Assembly: GCA_964630595.1 (NCBI GenBank)
Contig: CAZVVT010000006.1
Coordinates: 1 to 64,000, forward strand
Source of the DNA: CAZVVT01 sp964630595
Lineage (GTDB): Bacteria; Chlamydiota; Chlamydiia; Chlamydiales; VFKH01
DNA length: 64,000 nt
Direction of reading: 5' to 3'
Part shown: positions 41,788-50,638 of the stretch, piece after piece
How positions within the stretch are numbered: position 1 is the first letter of the stretch
Layout of the letters: every line of letters starts with the position of its first letter
Notes under the pieces: generated by a model
Told to the model about the DNA's origin: nothing
What the model saw: the letters and a program-made list of their open reading frames with translations, nothing else
Database searches by the model: none
Translations under genes and position numbers: made by a program

Positions 41788-42705
41788 GTGAACAAAAAAC
41801 TCGTTGTCCTACTCGCAGCATCCCAGCTTTTTGCCAACGATGCGAGCTTCTTAAACACCGCGCTCTTCCAAGTGAAGAACTTTAAGGATAGCCTCTGCTC
41901 TCCCTGTCCTGCCTATCCTTACGGTATTCAGGCGACAGCGGATGGTTTTGGCAAAGCAAAACGCAATAACGTTCCCGCACAGAACATTCGCTATGCAGAG
42001 CTTGAAGTAGATGGGCTCTACGGAATCAAAACCGACGGCCTCAGCGGCTTCACTTTTGAAGCAGGTTATGGTGCTTATGAGATGAAGTGGCAAGGCAACC
42101 CTTTCTTTAGCCAAAGCACCTACAACTATGTCAATCTTGGCATATTGGCCTACACAGGCGGCATTGACCGTTGGTTCTGGCAAGTGGGTTTGGGCACGCA
42201 CCTGAATGAAGACCATGGTAATGGGTTTCTCTACTACGCTCGCTCCAGCGCTTTCTTCTGGGGTCGCTACACCATCACTCCTTGCGCTGGCTTCCACATC
42301 GGAACGCTCACCTTGACTGGCATTCGCAAGACTACCACCTGCCCTATCGTCGGCTTCGACTGGACAATCTCCAAGCACTGGCAGCTCAATGCGATCTTCC
42401 CCATCAACATGAACATCAACTACGTGTTCAATGAGAAATGGTACTTAGGCATCAACGTAAGGCCCTTTATCTCTCGCCAGCGCGTTGGCAATAATGAGCC
42501 CCTTGCTCGCGGCATCTGGGAATACACCGCCACCGGCACCGAACTTCAGCTCGTCTATGACTGGAAGGGTCTGGCCGTCTACCTCTTCGGTGGTACTGCT
42601 CTGAGCTCCAAACTCAAGGTCACCAACTGGCAATCTGGAAATGCTACCATCCAGAAGTTTGGCTCTGCCCCGTACGCCGGCTTCTCCTTCCTCTGGGCTT
42701 TTTAA
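41788..42705 (+). CDS. Putative outer-membrane protein
   Basis: A 305-residue protein starting at GTG 41788, with a signal peptide (MNKKLVVLLAASQLFANDAS). It then alternates aromatic and polar residues in the manner of a beta barrel ('YNYVNLGILAYTGGIDRWFW', 'YFGGTAL'-like strands) and ends in Phe ('SFLWAF'). No named family is recognised. Twelve bases separate it from recN, so it may be cotranscribed, or served by a promoter inside recN. It could be a porin-like or lipid-transport barrel. Confidence 0.65.
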   Translation: MNKKLVVLLAASQLFANDASFLNTALFQVKNFKDSLCSPCPAYPYGIQATADGFGKAKRNNVPAQNIRYAELEVDGLYGIKTDGLSGFTFEAGYGAYEMKWQGNPFFSQSTYNYVNLGILAYTGGIDRWFWQVGLGTHLNEDHGNGFLYYARSSAFFWGRYTITPCAGFHIGTLTLTGIRKTTTCPIVGFDWTISKHWQLNAIFPINMNINYVFNEKWYLGINVRPFISRQRVGNNEPLARGIWEYTATGTELQLVYDWKGLAVYLFGGTALSSKLKVTNWQSGNATIQKFGSAPYAGFSFLWAF

Positions 42706-42718
42706 ATTAGGCTGTTAT

Positions 42719-43468
42719 TTACGCCCACTTGTGCTTTTCACAGAGGAAGTTGACACCGTCGAGGACTTGCGCAAAGGTGTAGGCGATGTATTCAGGCTCG
42801 GTGTTTTTGTAGGTTTGCTCGCCTTGGCCTGACTTGAACAGGAGCGTGGCGATACCGACCTGTTTAGCGCCGAAGATGTCGCGGAACATGTCGTTGCCAA
42901 CAAAGATGGCTTCATTGGGGTTGACGCCCAGTTCGTCAAGGACGCGAATGAAGAGGCGGGGATCGGGTTTGCGATAGCCAAAATCGCCGGAGATGGCGAT
43001 GGGGTGGAAGAAGTCGTGGATCCCTAAAATGGTCATTTCAGGAATGGCGAACTGGGCTTGAGCGTCGGAAACCATCCCGAGAGTGAAACGCTCTTTAAGC
43101 TTTTTGAGCACGCTATGGACGTCTTGGTAGAGCGCAAGGCGTTTGCGAGAGATGCCTCGGAAGAGCTCCGTTAGAGTGATAGCGATGGATTCAAGGGAGC
43201 GACCGTCAAGGGGCGGCTTGACCTCCTTGCGCAGCATGATCTCGAGCCAGATCTGGACCATGTTCATCTCGGCATAGAGCTCCCCTGAGGCAGCTTTTTG
43301 CTTGCGCATGATGTCAAAAAAGAGCTCTTTAAGGTCCCAGCGGCGGAAGTCGACCCCGTGATAGGTGAAGAAGTGAGCAATGGTGCGCCAAAGCTCCTCC
43401 ATGCCCTCATCGGTCTCGATTTCAATGAGGGTTCCGTACAAATCGAAGATAACTGCCTTAATGGCCAT
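42719..43468 (-). CDS. HAD-superfamily hydrolase
   Basis: A 249-residue HAD hydrolase. Motif I 'KAVIFDLYGTLIEIE' has DxxGT with Tyr in place of the usual second Asp, as in haloacid dehalogenases and some phosphatases. The cap covers about 20-110. Motif II is 'LGMVSDAQ', the lysine lies in 'GYRKPDPRLF', and motif IV is 'AIFVGNDMFRDIFGAKQVGI'. The substrate is unknown. The start overlaps the upstream APH-like kinase gene by 11 bases, so the two may form a small pathway. Confidence 0.85.
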   Translation of the reverse strand: MAIKAVIFDLYGTLIEIETDEGMEELWRTIAHFFTYHGVDFRRWDLKELFFDIMRKQKAASGELYAEMNMVQIWLEIMLRKEVKPPLDGRSLESIAITLTELFRGISRKRLALYQDVHSVLKKLKERFTLGMVSDAQAQFAIPEMTILGIHDFFHPIAISGDFGYRKPDPRLFIRVLDELGVNPNEAIFVGNDMFRDIFGAKQVGIATLLFKSGQGEQTYKNTEPEYIAYTFAQVLDGVNFLCEKHKWA

Positions 43469-44462
43469 AGGTAAAGTTCATGAATGCATGGGCTAGCAAT
43501 TTTTTTCTATGAAAGTCTGAAACCCAGTCATTGCGCGCAATGCGCAGTAGGTTCAGACCAATATAAAAGGGCACCCTTCTCGTGATGGCGTAAAAGGCGG
43601 AATCTCGGTCGGGAAAGTGGGTGCAGTATTCCCAAAGAAAGTGACCAATAAAGGGCTCTGAGGCCTCCCCGCCTCCGGTTGCTTCCATAAAGCTGTGTTT
43701 GATCTCTCCGCAAACTCGGCCCAGGTCAAAGGCGCGATCCGAGCGCTTCATTCGCTCCAGGTCAAGGGCTGTGACCTTGCCATGGTGGCCAAAGAGGAAG
43801 TTGGCAGGCGTGCAATCCCCATGCACCAAGACATTACAATCGCTCCACATCGCCCAATTGTCGCTGGCGCGGCGAATTTGCCACCGCAGCGCCTCCGCAT
43901 CCTGCCAAGAAATATGCTGTTTGCTCAAAAGCGCATGAACAATGCCGTCGCCATACGCCTGCTCTTGGTGAAAAAAGACCGGCTCATTAGCAGCCGTATG
44001 GTTGTGTAGATGGGCCAAAAAACTCGCCAGGTGCGTTAGCTTGCGAAACAGCCTCTTGTGATTACCACAGACCGCTTCGTGGATGATGGCTGAAAAAGAG
44101 GTGCCGTGACAAAACTCCTCCAGAAGAAGACAGTTGATGTCGCGATTGATGGAAAGAGGCCTCACAACATAGTGTGAGCCGTGATCAAATCCTAAGCTGC
44201 GCACATAGCAGAGGCTAGACCACTCACTATTCATTTTGTTTTCCGCTGCCTGCCACGAGCGGTGGCCTACTCCCCAATAAAATTTACCGATGAGCTCTAA
44301 GTTGCTCTTTTTTTCGGTATAGCGGTAGACGTTGTTGGAGGCTTTTGCTCGATGAACTTCGAAGTGAGGATCGGCTACCCACCCAACAAGGGAGGGCAGC
44401 ACGTGTTCACGCATGTACCCGTAGAGAGGGTCATGCGATGAAAGGGTTCCCATGAACTTCAT
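43458..44462 (-). CDS. Aminoglycoside phosphotransferase-like (APH/choline kinase) protein
   Basis: A 334-residue protein with the APH kinase-like fold. The catalytic loop is 'CNVLVHGDCTPANFLFGHHG' (HGDxxxxN) and the metal aspartate is in 'VTALDLERM'. N-terminal 'NVYRYTEKKSNLELIGKFYW' with an ATP-contacting lysine precedes it. Family substrates are small hydroxylated molecules such as choline, sugars or homoserine. The start could be ATG 44462 or 44453. It sits just downstream of slc1 and upstream of the HAD phosphatase, on the same strand. Confidence 0.8.
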   Translation of the reverse strand: MKFMGTLSSHDPLYGYMREHVLPSLVGWVADPHFEVHRAKASNNVYRYTEKKSNLELIGKFYWGVGHRSWQAAENKMNSEWSSLCYVRSLGFDHGSHYVVRPLSINRDINCLLLEEFCHGTSFSAIIHEAVCGNHKRLFRKLTHLASFLAHLHNHTAANEPVFFHQEQAYGDGIVHALLSKQHISWQDAEALRWQIRRASDNWAMWSDCNVLVHGDCTPANFLFGHHGKVTALDLERMKRSDRAFDLGRVCGEIKHSFMEATGGGEASEPFIGHFLWEYCTHFPDRDSAFYAITRRVPFYIGLNLLRIARNDWVSDFHRKKLLAHAFMNFTYGH

Positions 44463-44480
44463 GAGAAGGCCCTTTCTGAC

Positions 44481-44984
44481 TTATCCGCGAATGAAGCCTT
44501 GGCCCATAGAAGGGGCACCAGGCACTTTGCCCGCAGAGGGTTTGAGCGATGATTCATCTGGCTCGCGTCCTTCTGAGAGATCGGTTGCGATTTTACGCCA
44601 TTTCTCAACAGTCTCAACATAAAGGGGCGCAAAAGCACGCAGTGCAGAGGGCAGAGCATGTGCCATCTCCAGAGTGCAATGCAGAAGGATGAGCTCTTCT
44701 TTCACAGCAACACCTACGCCGCCACCGGCCATTTGACCGCCCAGCATAGATCCTTCTAACAAGCGCTCATACAGCTTTAATTTTGTTCTATCGTCCTTAG
44801 GAAGACCATCTAAGACGGGGGAATAGACGTAGAGCTTGTCGGAGTTGGGTTCATAGGTAATGTGCATTGAAAAGGTATCATCAATACCCAAAATGCAGGT
44901 GTTGTTTTCGTCAAACTTCAACCCTTCAATGCCGAGTTCTTTTCCAAATTCCTTCAAGTTCTCTTCAGCGTTCTGTAGAGACAT
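44481..44984 (-). CDS. slc1: Type III secretion chaperone Slc1
   Basis: A 167-residue CesT-fold class I chaperone. It closely matches what I recall of C. trachomatis Slc1 (CT043): N-terminus MSLQNAEENLKEFGKEL, 'DENNTCILGID', 'SDKLYVYSPVLDGLPKDD', and 'LLEGSMLGGQMAGGGVGVAV'. In Chlamydia it binds early effectors such as Tarp and prepares them for the T3SS in elementary bodies. The start has a strong GGAGGA seven bases upstream. A glycine/proline-rich tail ends the protein. The neighbour glgX, divergent here, is also next to slc1 in C. trachomatis. Confidence 0.92.
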   Translation of the reverse strand: MSLQNAEENLKEFGKELGIEGLKFDENNTCILGIDDTFSMHITYEPNSDKLYVYSPVLDGLPKDDRTKLKLYERLLEGSMLGGQMAGGGVGVAVKEELILLHCTLEMAHALPSALRAFAPLYVETVEKWRKIATDLSEGREPDESSLKPSAGKVPGAPSMGQGFIRG

Positions 44985-45034
44985 GCGGGTTCCTCCAAAA
45001 GTCTTAAATTAGTCACAGTGTGTACGAAGTTGAC

Positions 45035-45055
45035 TTTTTTGGGTAAGCCAAAAAA
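45035..45055. promoter_or_regulatory. Inverted repeat in the slc1-glgX intergenic region
   Basis: An 8-bp perfect inverted repeat (TTTTTTGG / CCAAAAAA) with a 5-base centre, in the 80-bp space between the two divergent starts. TTGACT at 45030-45035 overlaps it and could be a -35 box for glgX, but no good -10 is visible at the right distance. It is placed to act as an operator or attenuator; low certainty. Confidence 0.35.
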
Positions 45056-45064
45056 ACTGCGGGA

Positions 45065-47044
45065 ATGGATCTAGTACTTGAGCGGGGCGCTTTCTCCCCT
45101 TTTGGCCCCACCCTTCTTGCCGATGGGGTCAATTTTGCCCTGCCCGCTCCAAATGCCAGTGGGGTCACGCTCCAGCTCTTCCAGCCCAACTCCTCTGCCC
45201 CCTTCTCCCAAATCATCCTGGAGCCCAGTGACCACCGTACAGGCGGGGTTTGGCACGTTAAGGTACTGGGGCTTAAGGCTCCCTTTGAATACACCTTCCT
45301 TCTTGACGGTCGCGAAATCCTCGATCCCTACTCTCGCGGTCTCTCCAGAGCGGGCGTATGGATGCAGCAAGAGGGCGCGCCGCGAAGCGCCGTATCTCCT
45401 CCCAACGCTTTTGATTGGGAGGGCATCAAAAAGCCCGCCCTTCCCCTCGATCAGCTCGTAATCTACGAAATGCACGTGCGCGGCTTCACAGCCGATCCCA
45501 GCGCCGGTGTAGACCATCCCGGCACCTATCTAGGCGTCATCGAAAAGATCCCCTACCTCAAAAAGCTCGGCATCAACGCCGTAGAGCTCATGCCCGTATA
45601 TGCCTTTAACGAGTCAGAATTTCGCCCTGCAACAGAAAACGGCATTTCCTACTGCAACTTTTGGGGCTATTCCCCCATTCATTTCTTTGCTCCGATGGGC
45701 GCTTACGCAACACAGCACCAAGCGGCCATTGAAGAGTTCAAAGCGATGGTCAAAGCGCTGCACAAAGAGCACATCGAAGTGATTCTCGATGTGGTCTACA
45801 ACCATACAGGAGAGGGCAATCAATTTGGCCCTACCTACTCCTGGAAGGCGCTGGCGAACCAGAGTTACTATCTCATGAACCATCAAGGTGAGTACTACAA
45901 CTACTCCGGCTGCGGCAACACCTTTGCTTGCAACCACCCCTACGGGCTCAACATGATCATCGAATCGATGCGCTACTGGGCTCAGGAGATGCAGGTGGAT
46001 GGGTTTCGCTTTGATTTAGCCTCCATACTCAGCCGTGGGCCACAAGGCGAAGTTTTGAAGTGGCCTCCTGTGATCGAACAGATGGTGAACGATCCCCTTT
46101 TGCAAGGCGTCAAGCTCATTGCAGAACCTTGGGACGCAGCAGGGCTCTACCAGCTGGGGGGCTTTCCTGGATGGGGTTTTGGAGCGGAATGGAATGGTCG
46201 CTACCGCGATAACGTGCGCCGCTTTATACGCGGCGTGGACGGCATGGCAAGCGCCTTTGCAACGGGGCTATGTGGCTCTACAGACCTCTACTGGGCCACC
46301 GGTCGCCCCACCGCATCGATTAACTTCATCACCGCACACGATGGGTTTTCCCTTCACGATCTCGTCTCCTATAACGACAAACACAACGAAGACAACAACG
46401 AGGGCGGAAGAGACGGCGCCAACGACAACGAGAGTTGGAACTGCGGCGTCGAAGGAGAAACGGACAATAGCGAAATTCGTTCTTTACGCCAAAAGCAGAT
46501 GAAGAACTTCTTCTGCGCGCTTCTTCTCTCTCAAGGGGTTCCTATGATCCTCATGGGAGATGAGTATGGACATACAAAGAATGGGAACAATAACACCTGG
46601 TGTATCGACGATGCTCGCAACTACATGCGCTGGGACGAGTTGGAAACAAACCAGGAGCTGCTGCGTTTTGTAACGCTGCTCATTGACCTGCGTAAAAAGC
46701 ACCCCATACTGCGCTCTAGACGCTTTTTAGGGCCGCACGAGATCCGTTGGCATGGAGCTACACCTGGAAAAGCAGACTGGTCCCCTTCTTGCCGTCTTGT
46801 CATTTGCTCTCTACATGATAGCAATAACCATGATGAACTCATGATCATCTTTAACATGTCGGATGAGGCGATCAGCATTGATCTGCCCACACCCGATTGG
46901 TCCCCTCACTGGCAGCGGATCCTAGACACCTCACGCCCCTTTCCTGAGGACTTTTTAGCCATGGGAGAGCGCTACACCCTCTTTGAAGGCAAGCAGATCG
47001 TTGCTGCGCGCAGCTGCATCGTACTGCATGGCTACCATCCTTAG
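45065..47044 (+). CDS. glgX: Glycogen debranching enzyme GlgX (isoamylase type)
   Basis: A 659-residue GH13 enzyme cleaving alpha-1,6 branches of limit dextrins. An N-terminal CBM48-like domain (~1-130) precedes the barrel. Family sites: 'VILDVVYNHTGEG', nucleophile Asp in 'VDGFRFDLASIL', acid Glu in 'LIAEPWDAAGLYQL', and 'FITAHDGFSLHDLV' with the third Asp. The length is normal. In Chlamydiae glycogen metabolism is tied to the inclusion. The 3' end overlaps the convergent queA by 4 bases. Confidence 0.95.
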   Translation: MDLVLERGAFSPFGPTLLADGVNFALPAPNASGVTLQLFQPNSSAPFSQIILEPSDHRTGGVWHVKVLGLKAPFEYTFLLDGREILDPYSRGLSRAGVWMQQEGAPRSAVSPPNAFDWEGIKKPALPLDQLVIYEMHVRGFTADPSAGVDHPGTYLGVIEKIPYLKKLGINAVELMPVYAFNESEFRPATENGISYCNFWGYSPIHFFAPMGAYATQHQAAIEEFKAMVKALHKEHIEVILDVVYNHTGEGNQFGPTYSWKALANQSYYLMNHQGEYYNYSGCGNTFACNHPYGLNMIIESMRYWAQEMQVDGFRFDLASILSRGPQGEVLKWPPVIEQMVNDPLLQGVKLIAEPWDAAGLYQLGGFPGWGFGAEWNGRYRDNVRRFIRGVDGMASAFATGLCGSTDLYWATGRPTASINFITAHDGFSLHDLVSYNDKHNEDNNEGGRDGANDNESWNCGVEGETDNSEIRSLRQKQMKNFFCALLLSQGVPMILMGDEYGHTKNGNNNTWCIDDARNYMRWDELETNQELLRFVTLLIDLRKKHPILRSRRFLGPHEIRWHGATPGKADWSPSCRLVICSLHDSNNHDELMIIFNMSDEAISIDLPTPDWSPHWQRILDTSRPFPEDFLAMGERYTLFEGKQIVAARSCIVLHGYHP

Positions 47045-47994
47045 AGAAGCAGCATCGCGTCGCCATATGAGAAAAAGCGATAGCGCGCTTCAATCGCTTT
47101 CGCATAGGCCTCACGCATAAGATCAATTCCGGCAAAGGCGGAGACCAGCATCAAAAGAGTCGACTGCGGTAGGTGAAAATTGGTGATGAGCGCATCGACT
47201 GCTCGAAATTCATATCCTGGATAGATGAATATATCTGTAGAACCTTTTTTGCCTGCAGCATGGGACTCTAGCGCGCGCAGCGCAGTAGTTCCCACAGCAA
47301 TGCGCCGTTTCGCAGGTGGCAAATCGGGCACAAAAAACTCCTCGCTATGCATCTGATGTTGGCGAATATCGCTTACTTTAACCGGCAAAAAAGTGCCCTG
47401 GCCTACGTGGAGGGTCACTTCTGCAAAATGGACGCCTTTTTCTTGCAGTTCTGAAATCAACTCATTCGTGAAGTGCAGTCCTGCCGTGGGAGCTGCTATA
47501 GCCCCCTCTTCCTTCGCGAAAACAGTTTGGTAGTCCAAGCGATCGCTTTCTTGGGCAACACCGCTTCGAATGTATGGCGGAAGCGGAATAGCCCCCAAAG
47601 TAGCGATCTTTTCCTGCGGGAAGAGCAACCGCACGCGATTTTCTGCGAGAATTTCTACGCGCTCATCACCGACGGTAATCAGATCGCCCGCTTTCGGCTT
47701 ACCACGCATCATGACTTCCCAAATACCCTCTCCAAGAGGCTTTGTGAGCAGGATCTCGACCTTTCCGCCTGTTTTTTTCGTACCCATCAAACGCGCAGGA
47801 ATCACCTTGGTGTTATTCAAAACAAGAAGATCATCTCTCTGCAATATCTCTTTCAGGTCGCGAAATTGATCGTGTTCGATGAGTCCTTTTTGACGATCGA
47901 TGACCATCAGGCGGCAGCTATCGCGCGGCTGCACAGGATGCTGCGCAATCAGCTCTTCAGGTAAATCAAAATCGTAATCAATTAAGTTATACAC
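47041..47994 (-). CDS. queA: S-adenosylmethionine:tRNA ribosyltransferase-isomerase QueA
   Basis: About 317 residues, forming epoxyqueuosine in tRNA. Family segments: 'DFDLPEELIAQHPVQPRDS', 'DDLLVLNNTKVIPARLMGTK', 'APTAGLHFTNELISELQEKG' and 'GEGLVKP'-type end 'INTHFHLPQS'-like 'LITNFHLPQSTLLMLVSAF'. The start is GTG 47994, sharing a base with the dcd stop (TAGTG). A longer frame reaching 48066 is inside dcd and is not needed. QueH (19671-20291) does the final step. Confidence 0.94.
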   Translation of the reverse strand: MYNLIDYDFDLPEELIAQHPVQPRDSCRLMVIDRQKGLIEHDQFRDLKEILQRDDLLVLNNTKVIPARLMGTKKTGGKVEILLTKPLGEGIWEVMMRGKPKAGDLITVGDERVEILAENRVRLLFPQEKIATLGAIPLPPYIRSGVAQESDRLDYQTVFAKEEGAIAAPTAGLHFTNELISELQEKGVHFAEVTLHVGQGTFLPVKVSDIRQHQMHSEEFFVPDLPPAKRRIAVGTTALRALESHAAGKKGSTDIFIYPGYEFRAVDALITNFHLPQSTLLMLVSAFAGIDLMREAYAKAIEARYRFFSYGDAMLLL

Positions 47995-48560
47995 TAAATG
48001 CGGGGGACGGTGATGCCGCGCTGCTTCATGTATTTTCCGTCGCGGTCGGCATAGGAGGTTTCGCACTCGTTGGGCGCTTCAAAAAAGATCACCTGAGCGA
48101 GCCCTTCGTTGGCATAGATTTTTGCCGGAAGCGGGGTGGTGTTAGAAATCTCCAGCGTCACGTGTCCCTCCCATTCAGGCTCAAAAGGAGTCACGTTGAC
48201 GATGATGCCGCACCGCGCGTAGGTCGATTTGCCCAGGCAGATGGTCAGCACGTTTCGCGGAATGCGAAAATACTCCACGCTGCAGGCGAGAGCGAAAGAG
48301 TTGGGCGGCACAATGCAGACATCCCCTTCTACATCGACGAAAGAGGAGGGGTGGAAGTTTTTTGGATCGACCATGGCGCCATGGACATTAGTGAAGACCT
48401 TGAACTGGTTGCCCACGCGCAGGTCATAGCCATAGCTGGAAAGCCCGTAGCTGACAAGCTTTTCGCCCGTCTCTACATGGGCGATTTGTTTCTCTACAAA
48501 GGGGTCAATCATCCCCTGCTCTAGAGCCATTTTGCGAATCCAGCGATCTTCCTTCAGCAT
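47994..48560 (-). CDS. dcd: dCTP deaminase
   Basis: A 188-residue trimeric enzyme turning dCTP into dUTP. Motifs: 'EKLVSYGLSSYGYDLRVGNQ', 'SFALACSVEYFRIPRNVL' with the catalytic glutamate region, 'GKSTYARCGIIVNVTPFEPE' (starts GKSTYAR), and 'GLAQVIFFEA'. It is close to the E. coli monofunctional size. queA follows with the stop/start overlap. The deaminase feeds dTTP synthesis. Confidence 0.95.
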   Translation of the reverse strand: MLKEDRWIRKMALEQGMIDPFVEKQIAHVETGEKLVSYGLSSYGYDLRVGNQFKVFTNVHGAMVDPKNFHPSSFVDVEGDVCIVPPNSFALACSVEYFRIPRNVLTICLGKSTYARCGIIVNVTPFEPEWEGHVTLEISNTTPLPAKIYANEGLAQVIFFEAPNECETSYADRDGKYMKQRGITVPRI

Positions 48561-48602
48561 CTTGCAATCCTTGTGCTGTTCAGATTAGCATAACCCAAGG
48601 TA

Positions 48603-49550
48603 ATGCGTCTCCTTCTAGCTTTAGCTATTATTACTCCTCTTCTTGCCGATGGTCCCTCCGATGCGCCGTCTGCTCCCTGGTTTACCGGCTCTCTGCTCTC
48701 TTCTTCCGGATCAACGAACGGATTGAATGTCTGGAATTTTCAACCCTATGTTTCCTGGCGCACCAGCCCTCGGCAATACGACAACAACTGGAGCCTAGCG
48801 CCCGTTGCCGCCCTGCACGGACAGAGCGCCTATTTTGCTCTTTCCTATGGACTCACTTCTTGGCTAGACATTGAATTTGATACGGTTTGGCACCAACTAC
48901 GCTGCGCTCGTCAGCATTCCGCCGGTCCCGGCGATTCGCTCATTTCCCTCAATATGCAGGTGATGGAAGACCGGGGGTGTAAACCCGACCTTCTCATCTC
49001 ACTCTACGAAATGCTTCCTACGGGAAGCTTCAACCGCCTTCACCATGAGACCGTGATCGTGGGCGCACGAGGCAATGGCTGCTTTCAGCCCGTCATTGGC
49101 CTCTACACGCAAAAAGTCTTTCACTACACTCCAAAGCGTGTCTACCGCTTGCGCGGCAACATCGACGTTTTTTTACCGGGCAAAGCGCGCGTGAATGGGT
49201 TCAACGCCTATGGCGGCGGCGAGGACACACAAGGCTCTGTCCTCATCACAACTACGGTGAGCGCCATTTTTGCCTACGAAATCCAACTCACGCAAAACTG
49301 GGTTTTTGCCACCGACTGGACCTATTCTCACTCCGGCAGCAGCAAATTCAAAGGAACCGCCGGCACCGACCCCGATGGTCTTCCGGCCGTGATCGGTTTC
49401 CCCTCTGCCGATCTTTTTACCGTCGCCCCCGCCATCGAGTACAACTTCTCCGAGAACTACGGCCTACTCGGCGGCATCTGGGTTACTCTTGCCGGCCGCA
49501 ACAACTACGCCTTCATTGGCGGCCTTCTCTCCTTCAACGCCTCTTTCTGA
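48603..49550 (+). CDS. Putative outer-membrane barrel protein
   Basis: A 315-residue protein with a signal peptide (MRLLLALAIITPLLADG), then barrel-like alternating strands: 'FQPYVSWRTSPRQYDNNWS', 'IEYNFSENYGLLGGIWVTL'. It ends 'LLSFNASF', with terminal Phe. No named family is recognised; it looks like MetA-pathway phenol/transport-type barrels only in layout. Its 3' end is followed by a 60-bp spacer and then the translocon-like operon on the same strand. Confidence 0.65.
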   Translation: MRLLLALAIITPLLADGPSDAPSAPWFTGSLLSSSGSTNGLNVWNFQPYVSWRTSPRQYDNNWSLAPVAALHGQSAYFALSYGLTSWLDIEFDTVWHQLRCARQHSAGPGDSLISLNMQVMEDRGCKPDLLISLYEMLPTGSFNRLHHETVIVGARGNGCFQPVIGLYTQKVFHYTPKRVYRLRGNIDVFLPGKARVNGFNAYGGGEDTQGSVLITTTVSAIFAYEIQLTQNWVFATDWTYSHSGSSKFKGTAGTDPDGLPAVIGFPSADLFTVAPAIEYNFSENYGLLGGIWVTLAGRNNYAFIGGLLSFNASF

Positions 49551-49612
49551 CTGTAATTAATATTGGCTTAACAGTCGCGCCCTAACCTTCTCCTCTAACG
49601 GAGACTTTAATC

Positions 49613-50161
49613 ATGGCAGCAGTAGCACTCGATAGCGCCCCACGCGTAACAACTTTAAGAGAGGGTCCCATAGAGACTCTCACCGCACAAGAAACAAGAG
49701 TAGATGCAGCTGCGCAAAATGTGTTTACCGGCGAACTCACCGCTACGCGACTCTTTAATTACCAGATGCGCAACATCAAGACTCTTGAAACGTGCATGCA
49801 GGATATTTTAGAGGCTAACTCGGGCCGCAGAGGGCAGATGGGGCAGCTGCGCGCTGAGAAGACAGCCGTGCGCAATCTGAAACTTCCCGTAGATGTAGCA
49901 AAAAATAAAGAGGCCACGGACCTATTCGAACGCCTGCAAAGTTTGGGGATTGTTGTACCTACAAAGGCAAAATTGGAGCAGCGCGATTTGGATGCGCTCA
50001 TCGAAAGCATCGACAATAAAATTACGGAACATGCTGAAGTAAATGAAGAGGCGATGTTCCGATTTAAACTCTTTGAGAACAAAAAAGGTTCTATCTGGCA
50101 AATGCTAATCGAGTTTGCTGAAAACGAGAAAAAACTCGCTGAGCGTCTTGCTCGAGGTTAA
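49613..50161 (+). CDS. First gene of a translocon-like operon: helical secreted-protein candidate
   Basis: A 182-residue, soluble, strongly helical protein with charged heptad-like segments and no signal peptide or membrane span. It follows an AACGGAG ribosome-binding site. The family is not recognised. In other T3SS operons a gene in this place encodes a needle-tip, filament or hydrophilic translocator (e.g. LcrV, SseB), or a chaperone partner. The stop is 3 bases before the LcrH/SycD-type chaperone start. The C-terminal ~40 residues ('SIWQMLIEFAENEKKLAERL') are amphipathic. The role is inferred from position. Confidence 0.55.
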   Translation: MAAVALDSAPRVTTLREGPIETLTAQETRVDAAAQNVFTGELTATRLFNYQMRNIKTLETCMQDILEANSGRRGQMGQLRAEKTAVRNLKLPVDVAKNKEATDLFERLQSLGIVVPTKAKLEQRDLDALIESIDNKITEHAEVNEEAMFRFKLFENKKGSIWQMLIEFAENEKKLAERLARG

Positions 50162-50164
50162 TCC

Positions 50165-50638
50165 ATGAATGCAGATAGCTATCTGCGCAAGGCTCTACAC
50201 GAGCGCGTGGGATTTGTTTTTACACAAACGGAAGAGCTCGATGAACAAGCGACTTGGAGCGCAGCCGTTACTCTTTATCGCAAGGGAGAGTTTGGACAGG
50301 CACAAGAACTGTTTGCGAAATTGGTCCATTTTGACCCCTTTTCGGCCGAGTATTGGATGGCTTTAGCCTCTGCTCTGCATGGAGAGGAGAAGTATGAGCC
50401 AGCTTTAGCTTCCTACGCGATGGCCGGAATCCTGGACGAAAAAGACCCCTCCCCTCACTTCCATGCGGCGCAGATCTTTTATGACCGCGGCGAGTGCAAT
50501 GATTTCGCCGATTCTTTGGAGCTGGCACGCGCGCGCTGCCATTTACAGGCAGGTCGCTACGATCTGCTCGAAAAAATTCAAGGCCTAGAAGGTCAATTCC
50601 AATTGCGTTGGGGGAAACATGTTACCCGCTGTCGATAA
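50165..50638 (+). CDS. LcrH/SycD-type TPR chaperone of T3SS translocators
   Basis: A 157-residue class II secretion chaperone with three tetratricopeptide repeats. The pattern is 'AVTLYRKGEFGQAQELFAKL' (~30-50), 'YWMALASALHGEEKYEPALA' and 'KDPSPHFHAAQIFYDRGECN', the last matching the 'dP..hfHaA.c....G' hallmark of LcrH, SycD and IpgC. Such proteins hold the two hydrophobic translocators before secretion. It is directly followed, with a 20-base overlap, by a gene for a hydrophobic protein, the expected client. C. trachomatis has two homologues next to CopB/CopD genes. Confidence 0.85.
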   Translation: MNADSYLRKALHERVGFVFTQTEELDEQATWSAAVTLYRKGEFGQAQELFAKLVHFDPFSAEYWMALASALHGEEKYEPALASYAMAGILDEKDPSPHFHAAQIFYDRGECNDFADSLELARARCHLQAGRYDLLEKIQGLEGQFQLRWGKHVTRCR

